Assembly: GCF_014805625.2 (NCBI RefSeq)
Contig: NW_023998476.1
Location: 577,888 to 641,887 of the forward strand
Source of the DNA: Glossina fuscipes
Lineage: Eukaryota > Arthropoda > Insecta > Diptera > Glossinidae
DNA: 64,000 bases
Direction: 5' to 3'
Shown piece by piece: positions 59,186-64,000 of this stretch; positions within the stretch are counted from its first letter, which is position 1; every line of letters starts with the position of its first letter. The translations under genes and the position numbers were made by a program. The notes under the pieces are model-generated. The model did no database searches, was not told where the DNA came from, and saw only the letters and a program-made list of their open reading frames with translations.

Positions 59186-59837
59186 CTACATGTATTTTGA
59201 TTTGTTTCTCTTTGTTTTTTTTTTTTTTTAATATATTAATTTGAATAGCAAGCACTCGGGGGTTGTATCGGGGACATGTATCGTTTATTTCTACTGAAGA
59301 TACACAAGTTGCGCTCAACGACAAATTCAAAACCGGACTGAAATTGAGTAGCGGGCGCACGTCTTGCTAAGCGAGCATTCTGTTGTTTTTGTGGTTTTCT
59401 GCGATTCGGACATAAAACGAACAATTGGAATTTCTTTAAGGCAGTCAATCTATCCGCATACACTCGCATTGTGCTTGCTTGCTTTGAGGGGAATAAATAA
59501 CGAAAATAATCGTCATTGTGTTTGTCTATGCATACAAACGAATCGAGCGCAAGGCATGCAAGAGATACAAGTGAATATATTACACACTACAAATACATGT
59601 ACACGTGTACGCACACTAACGCACGCACATATACACATTTATATATAAGTAGTAATCATAATATAAGAAAAGGTATAAAGTATAAAGTTAAGCACAAGTA
59701 AAGCCCACAATGTGTTGGTGTACTAGTGCGCAGTAGTTACAGCTTAAGCAACTTCAGCAACTTCAGCTACTATACCGATAATAACGATTTAGACAATAAC
59801 TATAGCCGTAATAATGATACTCATGATGATAATGATC

Positions 59838-59861
59838 CAGATGATGATGATGATGATGATG
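59838..59861. repeat. GAT trinucleotide repeat
   Basis: Eight GAT units; related GAT-rich sequence begins at 59822. Confidence 0.9.
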
Positions 59862-60378
59862 GTAGTACAATTTCCACTATTGTTCTACTATACGGATGAC
59901 AGAGCCTACGGGTATAACTAACTTTAGAATGCAATGCAAAGTTTGAGTTAAACGTATTGAGTGCATTGTAATGAGTGAGACGCCTATATGTAAGGAGTGC
60001 CGGTAAGTTGATATTATTATTCACACAGTGTGTGTGCATGTGTGTAAGAGACAACTATATCTTTAGAGTTTTTCTCTGCAAAATCATTTAATCTTATCAA
60101 TTGAGTGAGTTAAGAAATACTGATAGCGCCGGTTATGAGTAGCAAGAGCGAATGCATTTGAAACTTACATTGCATTGTTGTATGCCTCTGCCGAATTGTC
60201 GGTATGCGCTAAGGTGTAAGCAATACAATACGTTCACACATCTCTAAACATTGTTATCAGTTTTGGTATATGCTGTCGTTTTATGATATACGACGCTTAC
60301 CGCTTCTGAATAATTTACGAACAAAGTGCAGTTCCACGCAATGTATGATATTTTGTTGCCAGAGGGTTGATATGTTTT

Positions 60379-60402
60379 GTGCCGGGAATACAAAACCGGC
60401 AC
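60379..60402. repeat. GC-rich hairpin
   Basis: GTGCCGG and CCGGCAC form a perfect 7-bp stem around a 10-nt A-rich loop in an AT-rich background. Confidence 0.65.
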
Positions 60403-62223
60403 TCAGTGTAGAATGATGAATTCTAATTGGTCAGTTACTTATGCATATATGCCCATATGTATATGGTAGAGGGGTGTATATATTAAAATTTATATTAAAA
60501 TAGATGTACTTTTTTGCTCATGAAGTGCATATGTGTATGTATATACGATATAAACATATGTATATATATATATACAGGTAAATGCTAATTATTTATTTAT
60601 ATTTAATAAGAACGCTGTGTTCCCCTGAATAACAAAAAAAATAAATAAAAATATTATTTAACATTTTTATTATTTTATTTATACTTTTTAAATGCCTGAG
60701 ATGTTATTTGCGTGAATAATCGTTAGACAATATGTTTGTATGCCAATGGATCACATAAACATGAGTGATCATTAAATGGCGGTTTCGTTGAAAAAAAACT
60801 CTGCACTAGCGCTAACCGATTGAGTCGCACCGACTCCTCACGTAGTGTTGATGGAGATAATTAGTCGATATTTCAAAATAAATGCATTTCAGTTGAAGGC
60901 TCTCTACAGCTTAAGAATGCATCTCTGTGGGTCCATTTATAGCGTTGCTGTCAAGCAGTGCTTAGCGGGGTTTCTTTTTTTTCTTGCTTTCTCAATCTTG
61001 TACAGAGGTTCCCGATCAGCATGTGCCGGACTTAGTTCAGTATGAGTTATTTCTTTTTCCAAAAACCGAAGGAAATGAGTTAAGTCGATCGATGCCGCCA
61101 CAGAGCATTTGAAGGAACTCTAAGCATTACCGGATTACATCTACGCTGGTGTTCAATTTTTCTGCTAATATTTTATCTTGAAAAGGTTCTTTTTTCCATG
61201 ATATCAAATAAAAAGTCATACATGATTTTTTCATATTTCCGTTACTTTTTTGTCAAAATATTACCCTAGAGCGTTGAGGCATTAGGGAACAAAAATCTTT
61301 TCACTGGAGCTGCATTTCACTCTTTACTTTATTTAATGAAACGCTAAGCATAACTTGCTGAGGGTAGTGAGTGAGTGTAAAGAGTGCATTATTGACGCAA
61401 TTTTGTTAAGATCATAAAAGCAAATCGTAAATATTTTAAATATTTGCATACATATATGGGTCTCTGAAAGGGTAATGTATGTTTCTAAATCAATATTAAA
61501 AACAAAAAAAAAAAAAAAAGGAAAAAGAGATTAGTTAAGCTGTGGAGCGAGCTTTACGAATCATCTTTTACTACTCAGTCATGGCAGTGGAAGCAGTAAA
61601 CCTTAAAAAAAGATCTTTAAAAAATCTCTACAAACACAGTCATTTTTTTTTCTCATTATTATTAAAGAGATGACAGAAACTACGATCCAAGCTAACGAAC
61701 GGATTTCATATTTTTAGTTAACGGAATCTTGAATACCCCCTCTCTCTCAGTAATCAGATATCTTCTTTATTAGTTACGTGGGGGAATCGATCCGGAATGA
61801 ACCATTATGTGACTTTGATATATAATTGTACCATACTTCAAATCGAATCTCGTCCGCCACGCCTGCAAATTATGATTCGGATAATGGTTTGGAATTTTGT
61901 TTATTTTCAATTTTTTAGTCTGAGAAGCCAGTTGATGGACCCATAGTCTCCATTTTCAGATTCAAGTTGATTCATCAGCTACATTTAAAAAGTTTTATGT
62001 TTTTTTTACAATCTTAATAGAGAGACTGTTAGGTATCGCATATACCAGCAATGCATGAACATGGCTTAATTTGTTCAAAATAGGAGGCATTGATTAAAAC
62101 TATCCTTTATTATCAGTTACGAGGTATAGAACTCACCTAAAACATTCGGAAGAATTACAAAATTAATTTCGCAAAATGCTATGCAAAAATTAAAAAAACG
62201 TGAATCAAGTCTTGAAAATGGTT

Positions 62224-63130
62224 TTTTATACCCACCAGTGTAAGTGTAAGGGTATACTCATTTTGTTTGTTTCTATAATATAAGCAACATCCGAAAGTAG
62301 GCTTCAGAGACTCTATAAAGTGTATACATCCTTGACCGGCGTGAAGTTCTGAATTGATTAAGACATGTCTGCCCGTTTGTATGGTGTTTGTTGTTGGCAC
62401 TCTCCTGGTGGCAGAAATAAAGGTAAGGACTTCAAACTTGGTAGAAGCATTGGAAGTCTTTGCACGCAGATAGATATTGAAAATGTACCAAAGTTGTCGA
62501 AGGACACGTCCACAATATCACGAGAACGGAGAACACCTCTGTTTTTCAGAAGGAAAAAAAATTGGTGTTTTGCTAATTATTCGTAAACTAAAGCAAGTAA
62601 ATCTACAAAAATTTGGGCGCATATTCTATGGGTGAGGCTCTAGTACTTATACAAGAATGGAAAAAATTAGCTACGCTTGCCCACTGTTGTAGTGCATCAA
62701 AATTTAATTATCTTTTTCATTCCCTTTATAAAGCGCGGGAGTAATTTTCGAAATTCCCAAAAAGTATATACATATAAGTTCCTGGTCAGGCTAAAATTCC
62801 GTCTGCTCAACATCGCAGTGTCTTTAGTAAATATGCTCACGTTTGCAAACGAGTTTGGAAATGAACCAAACTTTTCAAAAAACACGTCTATAAAGCCCAC
62901 ACGTCTGTGCGACAAACCCTGTGATGACTTTGCTTTCCGTGTTTTTTGCCCGTTACTTATCTAAGTCTTTACTTTCACTCTGAAAGCAGGAAAAATCAGC
63001 CGCGTCCATCCAATGTTGTAGAATGTGAAAATTTAGTTATTTTTCTCTTTTCAGTCTTTTTTTTTGGGATAACGGTGATGGGTATAAAAGATTTGATCAC
63101 GACCGAATATAATTTTCGTACTTATTTTTT
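62224..63130 (+). mobile_element. INE-1/DINE-1-like (Helentron-related) element, copy C, near full length
   Basis: Starts with TTTTATACCCACCAGTG (62224-62240) followed by GGGTATA at 62250-62256, an inverted pair also present at the 5' end of Drosophila INE-1. The other end carries GGTGATGGGTATAAAAGA (63074-63091), then a decayed hairpin TTTGATCACGACCGAA and a TTTTCGTACTTATT tail. Core blocks are TATAAAGTGTATACATCCTTGA, AGACATGTCTGCCCGTT, GACTTCAAACTTGGTAGAAG and GGACACGTCCACA. A second core unit starts near 62759 (AAAGTATATACATATAAG, CCTGGTCAGG), so this copy has the same dimeric design as copy B, with a period of about 445 bp. It shares GTTGGCACTCTCC with copy A, which copy B lacks. Confidence 0.8.
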
Positions 63131-64000
63131 TTTTTTTAATATTTTTACTTGATTATTATTCGAAAATGTGGTCTTAACGAAGTGCATTGTTGAGAAAGTT
63201 TTGCAGAACAAAGTCCAGTGGGGACATTAAAACGCCGTAAGCTAACCCTTGACAATTTTTACCGAGTCATTAACAAGTTCTGTGGCCTGACATCGCGGTG
63301 GAGAAGACGACGCCTTTTCTATAGCAAGATTTCTTTTCTGTTCACGCACCAAACCCAAATTTCCTTTTACGTAGCGTCAATTCACTACGCGGCTTCATTC
63401 ATCCATCTGTATTTTTACAAGCGTGCCCATCGTTTCGTTTTATTTCAGCAGCGATTCACCGTTGAAAATTGGGTGCAAAAGCAAAGGATTCAAAAATTTT
63501 TGTTTTAGTCAGCGATGTCCTAAGAAGAAACGTTTCGCAGCAATGTCATAAAATGTTGGTTGACCACATCACGGCGCGCGAAATTCCCAAAGCGGAAGCG
63601 TGCAAACAATTTGCCTGCAGTGAATTTCGATAAAGCGACCGTAAACACCGTAAACATCACTATTATTTTCACAAGCTTGCGAACTGAATCAATAAGTGTT
63701 GCAACGTCATTTGTTTGTAATACTAAAGCAAATCGAATCTTAAGCTACCATTAGAGAAAAAAGCCACGATCTCTTTTCTTGATCCAATGCTTTTATTAAT
63801 AACTTGTTTTTGTTAAGGCAACGCACATAGACGGGGTAAAATTGATATCGGATGACTTTTGCACAGCATCGGAATTAATAAAGTCGTCTTTAAAAAAACC
63901 GTAGCGTGCCATATTTGTCCTTCGACAAGCATGGATTTCCTACTTGTTTCTTCCAAAAATATTCTAAACTAAGAGAGAAAATTTTATAAATAATGTCTTA
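63131..64000. other. Gene-free stretch to window end
   Basis: The 96-codon plus-strand frame at 63218-63508 and the 64-codon frame at 63560-63754 lie in slightly less AT-rich DNA but have no recognisable domain. Confidence 0.45.

Larger units (their letters stand above)
58158..62223. other. Gene-free spacer
   Basis: Holds two overlapping plus-strand frames of 82 and 150 codons (58423-58668, 58577-59029; the latter is the longest in the window) without a domain, a TTTA repeat (59158-59185), a slightly GC-richer stretch at 59230-59480, a GAT repeat (59838-59861), a hairpin (60379-60402) and assorted TA tracts. No gene is supported. Confidence 0.5.

Noticed and set aside
62179..62964. Several 72-95-codon frames on both strands
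   Set aside because: They lie inside INE-1-like copy C.
1..64000. CRISPR array, bacterial operon or phage region
   Set aside because: No regularly spaced repeats with unique spacers, no dense coding strand, and composition and repeats are those of an insect genome.

Overview
This is eukaryotic, AT-rich, essentially non-coding DNA, most likely from a dipteran insect and plausibly a tephritid-type fly. The reasons are: (i) several dispersed elements carry the block order of the Drosophila INE-1/DINE-1 (Helentron-related) family; (ii) there are decayed mariner, Tc1 and R1/I/Jockey-like LINE fragments of types common in flies; (iii) TA, TG, CAA/GTT and opa-like (CAG/CTG) simple repeats are dense, as in large dipteran introns and intergenic spacers. 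The species call is inference. No open reading frame looks like a cellular gene: the longest is 150 codons, none has a recognisable domain, and the recognisable protein signal sits mostly in frames broken by stops or shifts. I found no convincing rRNA, tRNA, CRISPR or bacterial feature.

Layout. At 0.7-1.06 kb is the 3' end of a Tc1-like transposon (minus strand), followed at 2.3-3.2 kb by the end of a LINE reverse transcriptase (plus) and at 3.35-4.1 kb by an INE-1-like element (minus). From 4.4 to 19.9 kb there is mostly simple-repeat-rich spacer, with two AT-rich blocks that look like possible regulatory DNA (5.7 and 14.0 kb) and a weak mariner-like fragment at 17.8 kb. At 19.9-23.1 kb are two degenerate INE-1-like copies and a mariner transposase C-terminus abutted by a tRNA-like SINE. 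From 30.1 to 31.5 kb lies the best INE-1-like copy, with 17-bp inverted repeats and a 3' hairpin, plus a second partial copy. From 32.3 to 44.9 kb SINEs, INE-1-like fragments and a composite of two mariner N-terminal fragments (41.1-41.8 kb) are interspersed. At 46.1 kb is a probable LINE C-terminus. From 50 to 57 kb three SINEs lie on the minus strand, and a mariner C-terminus is at 58.0 kb. A second full-length INE-1-like copy is at 62.2-63.1 kb.

The window therefore reads as a graveyard of old mobile elements inside an intron or intergenic spacer. The most interesting structure is the set of two interspersed repeat families that can be reconstructed by comparing copies within the window: an INE-1-like family with a dimeric core and an alternative version carrying a ~118-bp tandem unit, and a tRNA-headed SINE family with two body types. 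Copy-to-copy comparison was done by eye, so boundaries are approximate.
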